From Climacium dendroides (Eukaryota; Streptophyta; Bryopsida; Hypnales; Climaciaceae), in NCBI GenBank assembly GCA_950106755.1, contig OX467091.1, positions 16,447,538-16,511,537 of the forward strand: a stretch of DNA of 64,000 nucleotides, in the 5' to 3' direction. Position numbers and translations under genes: made by a program. Below are positions 36,601-49,300 of this stretch, piece by piece. The notes beneath the pieces are model-generated. The model was given only the letters and a program-made list of their open reading frames with translations. It ran no database searches and was not told where the DNA came from. Positions within the stretch are counted from its first letter, which is position 1; each line of letters starts with the position of its first letter.

Positions 36601-37974
36601 ATGGCTTCCCAGACTGCGGTGAGCGCTGCGCTCCCCAGGGGACAACCTCGTGCGGACGGGCCGGCGTGCGTGTTGGGCATCGGCACTGCGCATCTGTAAG
36701 TCACCTTCTAAAGCCGCATCTACATAATCCACTTCACTTGTCTGAATAGTACTCATTCCGGCCCACCTCGCATAATCGCTTGACGATAAATCCCCATCAA
36801 GTAGCTCAATATTGTGGGTGATAGATTGGAGGACATTTGAATCCTGATGCAAGTTGCGTTTCGCAGTCTACCCAATTCGATAGATTTCAATGCGATGGTT
36901 TCGAAGAACTATGTGCATCTTGGGTGGTGCCCTCAATGAATTGCAATTGACGTGATGTATGTGTGATCCCATTCCACAGGCGACAAGTCGGGAATCCGCA
37001 AGCGACACCTGTTCTTGACGGAGGAGGTGCTGAAGGCCAACCCCGGAATATGCACGTACATGGAGCCCTCGCTGAACGCGCGCCACGACATCGTGGTGGT
37101 GCAGGTGCCCAAGCTCGCGGCCGAGGCTGCGCTCAAGGCCATCAAGGAGTGGGGTGGCCGCAAGTCCGACATCACGCACATCGTGTTTGCCACCACCAGC
37201 GGCGTGAACATGCCCGGCGCAGACCACGCGCTGGCCAAGCTGCTGGGCCTGAAGCCCACCGTGAAGCGCGTCATGATGTACCAAACCGGGTGCTTCGGCG
37301 GCGCCTCGGTGTTGCGCGTGGCCAAGGATTTGGCCGAGAACAACAAGAACGCGCGCGTGTTGGCCGTGTGCAGCGAGGTGACGGCCGTGACGTACCGAGC
37401 TCCGAGCGAGAATCACTTGGACGGGCTGGTGGGGTCGGCGCTGTTCGGGGATGGCGCGGGGGTGTACGTGGTCGGGTCGGACCCCAAGCCGCAAGTGGAG
37501 AAGGCCTTGTTCGAGGTCCACTGGGCCGGGGAGACGATCTTGCCTGAAAGTGATGGCGCCATTGACGGCCATCTCACGGAAGCGGGTCTGATTTTCCACT
37601 TGATGAAGGACGTTCCCGGGCTGATCTCGAAGAACATCGAGAAGTTTCTGACGGAGGCGCGCAAGTGCGTGGGGTCCCCTGCGTGGAACGAGATGTTCTG
37701 GGCCGTGCACCCCGGAGGCCCGGCTATTCTGGACCAGGTGGAGGCGAAGCTGCAGCTGTCGAAGGACAAGATGCAGGGCAGCCGCGACGTGTTGCTGGAG
37801 TACGGCAACATGTCGAGCTCTTCGGTGTTGTTCGTGTTGGACCAGATTCGTGCGAGATCGTTGAAGATGGGTTCTTCGACGCTCGGGGAGGGCAGCGACT
37901 TCGGCTTCTTCATCGGCTTCGGTCCGGGACTGACGCTGGAGGTGCTTGTGCTCCGTGCCGCAGCCAATCAATAG
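36601..37974 (+). pseudogene. CHS: Chalcone synthase copy with exon 1 deletion
   Basis: Exon 1 (36601-36695) lacks 98 nt that CHS1 has (18828-18925), removing codons of about residues 30-62. Since 98 is not a multiple of 3, normal splicing at 36696-36979 puts exon 2 out of frame. Exon 2 (36980-37974) is otherwise whole, with the active-site Cys, His, Asn and GFGPG. By eye it differs from CHS1 exon 2 at about four of 995 bases and one residue (Val to Leu, CHS1 position 116). Splice sites and TATA box are kept. A shorter protein could start only at an internal Met and would lack the N-terminal segment. A sequencing or assembly error in exon 1 is possible but unlikely for a clean 98-nt loss. Confidence 0.88.
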
Positions 37975-38290
37975 GCTGGGTCCCGACGGGTTCCTTAGAT
38001 TTTCGTGGAATTGTTCATGTAAATTCATTTTTGGCCCTGATCATATTAGTGTATGACAAGTGTAGAAAGGCCCAAATTGGGCTAATACTCTTCATAGTTC
38101 TTTAGGTTCATTCATGAGTTGCATTGGTTGCAACTCCATTCATTCATGTTGAGCTGTGCAAATGTTGTGATTTCCAATTGGAATCCACAGCCAGCAGGAG
38201 CAATTGATACAAACCAATAATTGGATTAGATCATGAGTTTCTCCAATGCCAGTTACCATTTGCACCCCTCTGCACACCAATTGCATTGTT
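37975..38290 (+). repeat. 3' flank of CHS unit, copy 3
   Basis: Matches the start of the flank after CHS1 (20211-20510), including the conserved hairpin at 38116-38136. Homology stops at about 38290, after TTTGCACCCC; what follows is unrelated to the flanks of the other copies. Confidence 0.7.
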
Positions 38291-40329
38291 TTCAGTCTGC
38301 TGTTTGTGTTAGCTGGAGTTGAATCTTGCCATGGAGTCTTGTAATCGAGTCAGTTGTATTGGGCGAGCACAAAAGCGGATTGAATGCGGAGCAACGTTAT
38401 TTTGCAGTTTGTTGCAATCAATTCTGATCGGTCCCAACTTTCGTTTCTACAGATCTTCAGAATTTATTTTAGGTTTTCTAGAGCTTGTGTGTGAGTGAAT
38501 TGTTTGATTCAAACACTGGAGTTGCTGGATGGAGTTCCCAGAAACGATTGCACACGCAGAGGTATTTTAGTGTCTGTCCCTGTGGGAAGTATATATCACC
38601 GCTTGAAATTGGTCGCTCTCAAGTCAGAATTAAGTAAGATATTGCTACTGCTGGCTCTTGTTTATATCCCACAATTGAATGCACGAGGGATTGATCTATG
38701 AACTTCACACCACCTGAAATCATCTCATGTAATGTATGCACCCTGCTTGGGTCTCCGTTCATGACGTAGTTTGATTGTTTGACAAGTGTGCTCTATTGAA
38801 TAATGGTGTGACAATTGTGCAGGAAACTCTCACCTGCAATGTCTTTATTAAGAGATCATTATTAAGAAGCAAATCATTCAATGAGTTTTCGGAATGCTAG
38901 CTCCTTTGAATTTTCTCCCAGCTCAACACTTGCATGACTGTGCATGTAGTTGTTTTAGCAACAGTTGTGTCGATGAATGAAGTATCATAATTCCAACCGT
39001 TAATTGTTTGGTGCAGTACGTCACAAGAGCTGAATCCCGAGCATTTTGATTCACCGGCATTGTCATGAAGACAGTTTTGAACGGTTTCTAGTCGCGTTTC
39101 CCTCCATTCTGTTAACTCTTTGGACCTCAGATTTACAAGTAAGATTCCAATTATAATTTTGTAATTTATGAAAGCATTGTTTAGTTTCTATTCTGTAATA
39201 GGTTTGAAATATTTGTGAGGATGTTGAATGTAACGTTCGTGAAAGTACAGGTGAGACTCATTATTAGAAGTAACATCCAAGCCATGGTAGTGGTGAGGGT
39301 TTGAGGGATGTTATTTCAAAAACAAGGCTCCATTTTCACATTACTAGATGTGATTTCAATGAACAGGGAAAAGCAGAAAAGCATAATCAACCCAAAGTTT
39401 TGCAAAATTGAATGCCTCTCCTTACTTAGTGAGTGATTGCCATTTGTACAAATTGAGTTTGGTTGAAGTTATGGACATGGTGTTTTAGATCGTTGCATTT
39501 TGTCATCAAATATGGAAGAGATAGAAGTTCAAGTGTCTAGAGTGCTCAAGATGGTTAGCAGTAGAATGGTGTCTAAGCTCAAGAAAATTAAAGCACATGC
39601 AACTATAATTGACACTAATGACAACTAAACATGGTTAAGATTTCTAAATATGAATTAATTTTATTAGAAATTATTTAACAATTAAAAGACTGTTCCAACA
39701 AACTCAAGTATGCATTATATGGACAATGTATGAATAAGTTACAAATTTTCAAGATAATGTCTCTAGGTCTACAAAAAAATCAAAAGTAGGCTCTCATAGA
39801 CTTTCTTGTTTTTATAGTAAACATCTTGAATAATCAATATCTAGTTTTCTTCTATGTTTCTTGATCCAAATGTAGGTGTCACATTTAGAGCAATGTTGAT
39901 AATGGGTGTACATACCTCAATGCCATTTCAATTGTTTAACAAACATCTACAATCTAAAGGACTTATAAATTTTAAAGCTCTAGGCACTTGAAATTACTTC
40001 ATTTCTACACTTGAATTCAAAGTCATTGTTTCTATTTAGTCCTTTTCAGTTCACTTTTTGCAGTTTGAAACTCAACCTTTTTAAAAAATGTGACCATATT
40101 TGATATTAGATTTAGCCATGATTAGATTACTAACTCACATGTGACACTATACTTGAAGAAGATAGTACATTCATGACTTAGCACCAACAAACAACTTCAA
40201 CCGGTAGGAAATATGTGAATAGAAGAAATTGCTCATATCATGCATGTGATTCCCTAAGATGTTGTCATAGTAGTGCCTATGAAGAGCTACATTGAAATGA
40301 CTATAACTAATATCATGTCACTTATGATT
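38291..40329. other. AT-rich spacer, possible P450 5' remnants
   Basis: No intact gene. A plus-strand frame at about 39512-39590 reads MEEIEVQVSRVLKMVSS and could be the N-terminal half of the P450 pseudogene that follows, but this is weak. Positions 39690-39930 are repeated at 43070-43310. Confidence 0.4.
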
Positions 40330-41626
40330 CTCAAAAGGTGTTTCATCATAGTGGATTCTACAATAGGAAGAAAGATAATGAACAAGTACTCAAGAAAAAG
40401 AGCAATTTTAAAAAGATTTTGTCGGATGCCACCAAGCTTGATCAAACTATAGATCTAGGAGACTTCATCCCTATATTCAAGTGGATGGATGTCTTTGGAC
40501 TCAAAAGACAAATGCAAGAGTTTAAAGAAAGAATAGATGCTTTCATATCCCCAATCATATTTGAGCATGTTGTGCAACAAAAGAGTGGTTTGATTTTTGT
40601 CAAAGATTAGAAATGTCTTTTAGACCAAATGGAGAATGAAACATTGCAATTTGACATTATCAATCACAATGTTAGTAGTACATTGTGGATAAGAGTGCAA
40701 TTCTTTTTTATTAAATAGAATCTATTAAGAGCTTATATATTTTATTTCAAAAACTCACCATTGAATTTTTGAAGCTAAAAAGTAAAAGATAGTCGTAGAG
40801 GGACCTCTTGAAAGTATTTTCATATTGAAGGTGATGATCTATTTGTTAGAAAATTATATGATGAAATTTGCACATCAAAGTTTCTTTTCTCTTGTCAAAG
40901 TTTTCATATTATAATGTTGATCTCAAGTCTTCAAGTTCATCTTGTAAATAGGTTTAAATAACATTTGCACCTGTAATTTTTTTTCTTTTGAAAAACAAAA
41001 ATGATTTGTTGCAAGTGTGAATGCAACTATTGATACAATAGAATGGACAATTGTAGAATGCATTTGCAATTCCATTGTGATGAAGAAGGTGCAAGTAGAG
41101 CTTGACATTGTTGTAGAGAAGTCTTGAAGAGTAGAAGATGCGAATGTTTCTAATGTCAAGTATTTGCAAGCCATCGTCAAAGAAAACTTTTGTCTTCATC
41201 CAATAGTCTCAATATTACTTCCTCATTTGAGTGAAAAGCTTATAAGGTATGACATACCAAGAACATATTAGCATTTTTTTATAAATGCTATAGCAATCAT
41301 TCAAGATTCAAGGATGTGGGAGGATCCTATGTCTTTAAGCTTGAAAGATTTTGGATGATTTGCCTCATGCTAATATACAATTTGAAGGCAATAATTTTGA
41401 AGTGCTATTGTTTGGAGCAAAGAAGAGACAATGTGCATGCATCATGTTAGCTTCAGCATTGATTCATATTATAATCACAACTTTTATTCAGTCTTTTGAT
41501 TGGTCTCTTCCTAATGTTTTGCAACATGTAGATTTATATATGCCTTGAGGTGAAGGATTTGTGCTTGTACTAGCTCACCCTTTGATTTGCCATTCCAAAG
41601 GCTCACTTATCCATTCATTAAATTAA
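40330..41626 (+). pseudogene. Cytochrome P450 pseudogene
   Basis: Decayed plant-type P450, with pieces in family order. At 40338-40610 is an F-G helix region (DLGDFIPIFKWMDVFGLK, ERIDAFISPIIFEH). At about 41005-41110 is a degenerate I-helix (DTIEWTIVECI), then VQVELDIVVEKS followed by a stop. Near 41160 is the K-helix region YLQAIVKENFCLHP, in which the ExxR arginine has become Cys. A P-rich YDIPR segment follows, then the heme loop at about 41400 (LLFGAKKRQCACIML, with the Cys ligand kept but loop glycines changed). The tail reads FVLVLAHPL after another stop. The membrane anchor and first third are missing or unrecognisable. The subfamily cannot be assigned; several P450 families act in phenylpropanoid and flavonoid pathways, so a pathway link is only suggestive. 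Confidence 0.82.
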
Positions 41627-42209
41627 CACCTTTGAAATAGTTATTTATATAAAGGCCATATTTGTTGTATTGAGACTTTTCATAGTCTCATTTTTATCTT
41701 CGACTCAAAGATGAACCACTTTATCTCTTTATTAGTAACAACCCCAACTCTTAGAATTTCATTTTTAAATCACTATTTGAGCATTATTTATTTTTGGATT
41801 TAATTATTATTTTTGTAAATGAATTTATAATATCTAGCATTCTGTCTCAAAATCTACAAAAAGTCTCAATATAACAAATATGGCCGTATATAGATTATAT
41901 GTACAATTTGATTACAAGTATTACACTTTGTATAGATATGCAATAAATATCATTTTTTAATTAATATGTAATAATCATGTTCCTTTTTACGGTCATTATA
42001 GTGTGAAATTTTTATTTCTTCATATTTATGCATAATTGTATATGTTATTCATATCTAGAATTACTGAAATTTTAATATATATATTTCTAGAATCTCCATT
42101 TTGACAAACAATATAGGATTACAAATCTATCCTCGTATTTGCATTTTGTTTGTATGTGTATTTGTATCTATATACATTGTATAACTATACTCATAGTTAT
42201 TTTCATACT

Positions 42210-42241
42210 TATGTATGTATGTATGTATATATATATATATT
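42210..42241. repeat. Microsatellite (ATGT)n(AT)n
   Basis: Four ATGT-type units run into about seven AT units. It is a compound simple repeat. Confidence 0.9.
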
Positions 42242-43069
42242 TAAAAAGGTACTTATTTTTTTTAACAAGGTTAGCTAATGTATTTTTATTGAATAGGGTT
42301 GGTTGGTGTTTTTGAGAGGATATTGTTTTTGAGAGCTTAGTATGGTGTCTTTTGATTGGATTGTGATAAAAGCGCTATTTTCTTTTAAAAGAAGACGTGA
42401 AAAATTGATGGAGTACACGTGTCATTTAAGCTTTTATGGAGGGGTACCCATGTAAATTTTCTGCTGGTACACATGTAAATCTTGTATGAGTTGTACTTGG
42501 AAATAGGCACCTCAATTCCATATTTGTAATTTCTTTCAATTTGTTTGGATTGCAATAGAGATGAAATATTGATCTATTGTATGTATTTTGTTTTTTTTGT
42601 ATGAATTCTATATCCATATCCATGCTTTGTATCCATATTATATATTTTGTATCCGTATTTTGTATCCTACTATTGGACGGCCTAAATCGTCTATAGCTAT
42701 CTTTTTTGTGACAACCATCTGATTGATGGTAGTGGAGAGGGGGAACAAATTGCATCTTTTCAATACATAGTGAAATTTACACAAATTTGTACATTATAAG
42801 ACTTCTCTAATATGTTAATTCTATAGTGTGATGCCTCTCTAATATGACCATTATGATGAGATGAAAGGAGGTCATTATAAGGGGTTGAAGTGTAACAACT
42901 AAAAGGATTGATGTGCACAATAATGCCACTTTTTAGTGCTTCCAAATTAGTATCATGGTAGCATCATATACAATATTATATTTAAATCTATAATCATTGC
43001 TAATTATGAATAAATAAAATTATTGTTATTAAACATAAATGATTTTAATTGGATTTTACTGGTAACTAG

Positions 43070-43310
43070 AAGAGGATTCCAGTGCACTTTAGTATGTATT
43101 AAATGGACATTTTATGAATAGGTTATGAATTTTAAAAATACAATCTCTTAGTGTGCCCCAAAATCAAGAGTTAACTCTCATAGACTTTCATGTTTTGATT
43201 GTCTACATCTTGTGTAATCAATAGCTAGGTTTTTGTGACACTTTTTGGTCCAAATGTAGGTGTCACATTTTAGATAATGTTGATTACGGGTATACATACA
43301 AACACTTCAT
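43070..43310 (+). repeat. Dispersed repeat, partner of 39690-39930
   Basis: About 240 bp matching 39690-39930 in the same orientation, with shared CTCTCATAGACTTTC and CCAAATGTAGGTGTCACATTT. Its nature is unknown. The first copy lies just upstream of the P450 pseudogene, so this may mark a local duplication. Confidence 0.55.
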
Positions 43311-43700
43311 ATCCAATGATGGCCCCTATGTACAAGGAAAAAATTAATCCAAACTAGCAAAAACTCAAGTTCTTTATAATTATATGGTTATCCATTGATA
43401 TACTTTGATTATTTCTCATAGTTTTACTTACATTAAATTTTTTTTGAAGACAATATAGATTGGTAATTTTCTTAAGGTTCTCATTATGAATTGGCTATAT
43501 ATAATTCGTGAATTTGTCAATTGGCTCATCTTTAACTATCTATTCTCCTCATATCTTGGATGGACCAAGTAATACCAACACACAAATATGTTCACATTCC
43601 ACTATCCTTTCAAAATAACTAGCCACCTTTGTTCAATAAAAGATGCAATAAAATCACCAACCACCCTTATTAAAAAAATAAATGCTCATACTAAAGAAAA

Positions 43701-43800
43701 AATATATAAATACAAATATGAGTATAGTATATAAGTACAAATACAAATACGATATATATGGATACAAATATAAATATAAGTTTGGATACAAGTACAAATT
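43701..43800. repeat. Degenerate ATACAAATA tandem repeat
   Basis: Irregular units of the type ATACAAATA and GGATACAA cover about 100 bp. A related pattern on the opposite strand (TTGTATCC) occurs near 42600-42670. Confidence 0.5.
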
Positions 43801-45618
43801 TGTAATCCGATATTTGTTTTTCAAAATGAAGATTAAAATCAAATATTGATTTGAGAAATTCAAGTCATGAAATCAACTTGGAAAATTTTGACCACCAATA
43901 AGAATTTGATACATGGCCCCTTTAGAATATTTTTCTAAAATATTTAGCTCTCGTGGTGTATAGGAGTGACATGACTATCCACTATTTACTCAAATACAAC
44001 AACCATGAGTTCACATTTGACTAATTATATTCTTGCAATACAATATGATTCTAAAATCAAAATTTTAATGCTCAATTTCTTTCTCTCATTTTTCTTGTGC
44101 ATTTTTAAATGACCATTTCTCTAGAAGAGTATGCATTAATAGACAAAAATTCAACTTTTCAATCTCTTATATTAGAAGCAAATTGGATCATGATCCATCT
44201 ATCATGTTCCCATCTACAACAATTTTCCATTCATTTTTTCTTGCTAAATCCTAGTGGCATCCAACCATCTTTTTGATGAAGCCTTATTGATTGAATTTAA
44301 TGAAACATTGGAGTTTGATAAAAAAACCTTTTTGGTGTTATTGGAAACCATATATTCTATTTGCATACGGTATTATTGATGATGTCAATATGGTTGGGAC
44401 CAAGGTTGGTTGTGGCGATATCTTTCTAAAGGGCAAAGGGAAAGATTTTCAAGACTCAAGGACCTAATTTTTCAAATCAACTTATAATGCCTTTTGCAAA
44501 CATGACCTATTTGGGGTTACAAAGTTACAAAGTTGCACTAGTAGTAGTGTCTACATGAACAAGGCAATTCCTACCTCTTTTGAGTGCATAGTTATTTCCT
44601 CATCTTGTCTTTGGGAATTAAATTAAATTTTTGTCTGTAAGGATGCTATATTGAGTAAACAAAATAATGTAAGAATACAACCTACATATGAAAATAAATT
44701 CCCATCAATGAATTCTCAATGATGAGAGGAGTTAAGGATGTTCTTTTGTAACAAAGCTCTATTTTGAGGTTATTGGAGATAACCTCAATTATAGAGCTTA
44801 CTCAATCACGCTCAATCAGTGCTAAGAAAAAAGAAAACCATCACATAGATGTAATTAAACCTTAGGTCTTGGAAAATAATTAACACATTACATATTTCAA
44901 TACATAGACCCAATAGACATGTAATAAAAATTTAGGAATAATTTTGTACATTGACAAATCAGTTTAAGTGAGAATCAAATGTAGTACAATTTTAAGGAGG
45001 CTATTATAAATTGGTTTTAAATTCTCAAAAGGGTAAAAGTTGTAGAAGGCTATAAGTATAATTCAAGTGAATCCAACATCCATTATATTGGAAGTGGCAC
45101 TAATCTTGTGCCCTCACTATTGTAATAAGATAACTACACACCATACCTAGTGGTCAAGTTCAACATTCCTTGGCAAACACTATTGAATTTCAAGGGAAGG
45201 GCCCCTTTACTTACCATGAATCAAGATTCTTTTCAATGTAGAAACTCTTGAAAGCAAGCTTGCTCAAATTATAGGCCATTGTAATACAAATTATTCTTGT
45301 TACAGTGACACTATAAAAAGACTTGATCCCTGGACTCCCTATTCAAGAATGTTCTATTAAATTTTTGTAAATACTAATGCAATAAAAGAATATTTTAGTT
45401 TGTAATAAATTAAAATACTATAATTTTGGTAAATTAGCATCAGATACACTAATAGGATAAGTCAATATAGATGGTCATCGTTGCACCTACAATATTATTG
45501 CACAATCTTGTATGAACAATTCTTGTTGTTCAATCCCTTCTTTTATAAAATAACTTATTTCTCTTTTTTCATTTGTAAGCTTCTAGCATTGTTTGAGGAT
45601 TTGAGACATTCCAACTAC

Positions 45619-45950
45619 TTGCACATGTGTGTTTTCTTGAGTGTCAAAACAATAAACAACAAATTCTCTAATTTTGTGCAATTGCCCATTAAATCTAGAT
45701 GTTCCAAGTTAAGCTTGCGGGGAACTCACTTCCACATTGCATCATGAATGAATATATGAGTAATAAGGGTAGGATTTATTCCATAAATTAGCTCAATTCC
45801 AATAAAATAGTGTGGTATACACTCAAGTAACAAAAGAAATAAAACAATTTAGGGAGCCTGGAGAGGGATAAGTGTGCAAATTCTAGGTTAGCGGTGCACA
45901 ATGTTATGCATGAAATGCAATTTGCACATCTATTGACACAGCAAGCTTCC
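45619..45950 (+). repeat. Relic of CHS 3' flank, copy 4
   Basis: Matches 20712-21055 and the corresponding part after the truncated CHS. Landmarks are CTTGCACATG, TTTTGTGCAATTGC, AAGCTTGCGGGGAACTC and GCGGTGCACAATGTTA. It is more diverged than the other copies, and no CHS coding sequence precedes it. A fourth, older unit has lost its gene. Confidence 0.6.
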
Positions 45951-46302
45951 AGTGAATGTCATATTGAAGAGCCGATTGTGCACGAATTCGAGGACATGAC
46001 GAAATTGAATGAAATCGGTCCCAAAAAGAAAATTGAGGGAAACCAGTCATATTCAGCATCACGACCCTTGGTGGAGAACAAGCTTTAGGAGCAATTGCAC
46101 CAAAGAATTTATTTTGGGAGCGACCAATTTCAATTTCAATGTCTGCAAAACGCACATCAATCGTCCACGAGAGTTGGAAACCTAAACTTGATTCTGACTT
46201 TCAGTAGAAACGGAAGTAGAAACTGTGCAGATCTAGGATTCTCGGTCTGCAACAAGATGTGAAGCAAGTAGCTCCAAATCCAGCACTTGTACTTGTTTTG
46301 AA

Positions 46303-46336
46303 CGCCATGAGAGGCGAAAGGGGGCGAACCCCCTTT
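46303..46336 (-). other. Two 3'-terminal hairpins of the LINE
   Basis: On the sense (minus) strand, AAAGGGGG-TTCG-CCCCCTTT forms a perfect 8-bp stem with a UUCG loop, followed directly by CGCC-TCTCAT-GGCG. Such 3' hairpins can be recognised by LINE reverse transcriptases when copying starts. Confidence 0.6.
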
Positions 46337-46368
46337 AAATTAAACAAAAAAGGAAAACAGAGCAACAA

Positions 46369-49300
46369 TCAGGAAAGAATGGGAGGCAAACTAAAATGCC
46401 AAGTCCCATCTCCCAAAGTACAGAAAAGCGGGGTCCATTCCACGTTAAATGAGGATTCAATGCTAGAAAGAGCTTCTCTATCTTTGATAACCGAATGGAA
46501 ATTTTTCCAAACTGCCATTCCTACATGAAGGGTAGAGATCCAGGTGGAGTGTATAATCCTTTGAGCACTAAACTCTTGATTACCATACTTCCTACTACAT
46601 CTCTCCGTCCAAATGTGCCAAATAAGAAAGGAACGCATAAAGTCCCAAGGTTGCCCTGAAAACACAAACTTATTAATTTTGCCTTCAAAGTTAATGTTGA
46701 AGTGTCCAATAAGTGCTTGTTGAAGAGACTGAAAGGTGCGGCCATTAGCCAAAGTCACTAAGTTATTAATCTTCAACCACAACTCCCGGGTGATGGGACA
46801 ATCCCACAACAAATGAGAACTTGATTCTAGTTGGTGGAGGGCACATAACACATCCAATTTGCGTATTCGGAATTTTCCACGAAAGCCACTCGCTCGTTAC
46901 TACTCCCCTGTTGATGAATTGCCAAATAAACATCGCTTGTTTCTTCGGTCTGCTATTGTGCCAAAGGAATTTGAAGATCTTTTGGATTTCTTTATCTTCA
47001 TACCTTTGATTTAGTAATTCTTGGACTCCAATCGGCCTCTCTTGTTTGGCTTTAAGGCCCTGTAAATATCCCCTGCGTGCTGTGTAACCAAAGAAAGGGG
47101 ATTCTCCGAATTTGTCAATTTTCTTCCAAAACCATTCTCCTGGATCCCAACTTAAAGATCTCACCATTCCTTCTCCAAACACCCATACTATACTTGGTTT
47201 GTCTGGAATCTGCTTTGGGTTACAGTGCTGAAAGGATCTGGTTAAGGCATCCTATAAAACGACCCTTGCTTGGTTGAATTCTCTGTTTGGAAGCAGATCC
47301 TATCCCTCCCAAATGAGCATTCTTTTATCTTCGTCCAATCTAAACCTGTGAGTCTCTCGTTCTCCTGCTGCTGAAATTGAGTTAAAGTAAAAAATAGAAC
47401 TCCCGGGTGAATTTAACCATGTTTCTGCTTCCCTGTCCGGGAAAGCTCTGGGATTCCACGGAATATGCAATAGTATTTTAAGTCTTCTTTCTCTTCCTTT
47501 TTTAGTCATCGCTCCTCTTTTGGGAAGTTTTCTGTATATCTCCTCAATACTGTGCCAATCGAGACTATTACCATTCCATAAGTCTTTTATTTGTTGAATA
47601 CCTACTTTTGCCCATAAATGCAATCCTAAATTGGGACCCATTCCCAACCTGGCTTCATCATTCTCAATAATCATCGGATTGCCAAATAGTGGTTGACGTA
47701 GAATGTTTTTTGCTAATTTTGGCTCCTTTAATTCCAAATTACCTCTGACTGATATAAACGCCTTAATACAAGCTGCTATCAAAGGGGAATGGTTTTCTTT
47801 TTTGATTCCCTTACTATAGAAAATCCAGCTGTCCGACCTGTGCCATTTGGCGTCCCCTAAAGGTCTTTCGTTAGCAATCTTAGACCGCATTAATTTTTTC
47901 CAAGGCTCATTCCCGAGGGACAGCCCTCTGACCACCAATTTTACCAACAACACCTGAGTCTGCAAATAAGGATCCAATAATTGAATTCCCCCTTCCTTTT
48001 GCGATAAAATACAAGAACTCCACCTTATACGAGTAGCACACCTTCCTTCTTCCTTTCCCGTCCATAGGAACTGCGTTACCAATCCTCGGATCACATCGCA
48101 GTTTTTAACAGAAATTCCACAACATGCTACTATGAACCAACATGTAGCCAATAATACTTGGTTTATAATGATGACCCTTCCTGCCGTTGACACCATCTTT
48201 GCCGCCCACGACCGTAATTTCTTTCTAATAGAGGCCAAAAGTGGACCGGTATTGACATCTGCCGGTAGATGAAAACCAATCAAGGGACCTAAATATCTGA
48301 CACCTGTCCCTTCCGGAACCCATGTTATCCCATATTTAGCTCCCCACGTAAAGTCTTGCTTATTTTTGGACGCCCAGATAGCATATGTTTTGTCCCAATT
48401 AAGCTTTGACCCCGATCCCAAGCAAAAAATTCTCAATACTTCATATGCCCTGTTTAGATTCTCAATTGTCCTAATAGGTATAATGCTGTATCATCTGCGT
48501 AAGAGGCATCTTTAACATTGGAACCATCAGGAAGGTAGAATCCTTCTACCCCGTATTTATTGTCCTCTAACATGTATCTCAAGGAATCCAAGACTACCAC
48601 AAATAGAAAAGGTGCCAAAGGACACCCTTGGCGCACCGACCTTGAAAGGTCAAATTGAGATCCCACTTCTCCATTGACTATAACTGAGGATAAGACATTT
48701 CTATAAAGAGACATAACTCCTCTAATAAAGTCCATGTGAAATCCCTGCCTTTCCAACACCTCCCTCATAAAATTCCACGAAATGCGATCATAGGCCTTCT
48801 CAAAATCTAATAACAACAAGGTAAGATCTTGGCCTGACTCCTCCGCAAAATGCATAGATTCTTGAGCCAGGAAAATGTTATCTATGATACATCGACCCGG
48901 CACAAAACCTATTTGGTTTGTTTTGACTACTTTTGGAAGAATAGTCTGCAATCTTTTAGCTAGGATTTTTGCCACTAATTTGTAAAAAGATGATAACAAA
49001 GTGATAGGTCTGAAGTTTTTTATCAGTGAAGAGTCACCTCCTTTAGGAATTAAAGCAATAATACCTTTGTTGTGACCTGCTGATAGGGACCCTTCTCTTA
49101 ATACTTCTTGTACCGCTTCCAACAAATCGTCCTGTAATGAGTCCATGTAGCATTTAAAAAAATCGGTTGGAATCCCATCCTCTCCCAGAGCATTGCCTGA
49201 AGATAGATCGCCAATTGCCTCCTGAAGTTCTTTCAATGATACCGGTTTGGAGAAATTTTTGTTCTGCTCTTCCGTCACTATCTTAGATATGCTTTGCAAT

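Larger units (their letters stand above)
41627..45618. other. AT-rich spacer
   Basis: Four kilobases without a supported gene. It holds a microsatellite, a degenerate ATAC/AAATA repeat and a copy of a 240-bp repeat, listed separately. Open frames here are short and without domains. Confidence 0.5.

Noticed and set aside
45301..45330. CACTATAAAAAG at 45308 as another CACTA MITE end
   Set aside because: No matching inverted end within 1 kb and no 3-bp duplication found.
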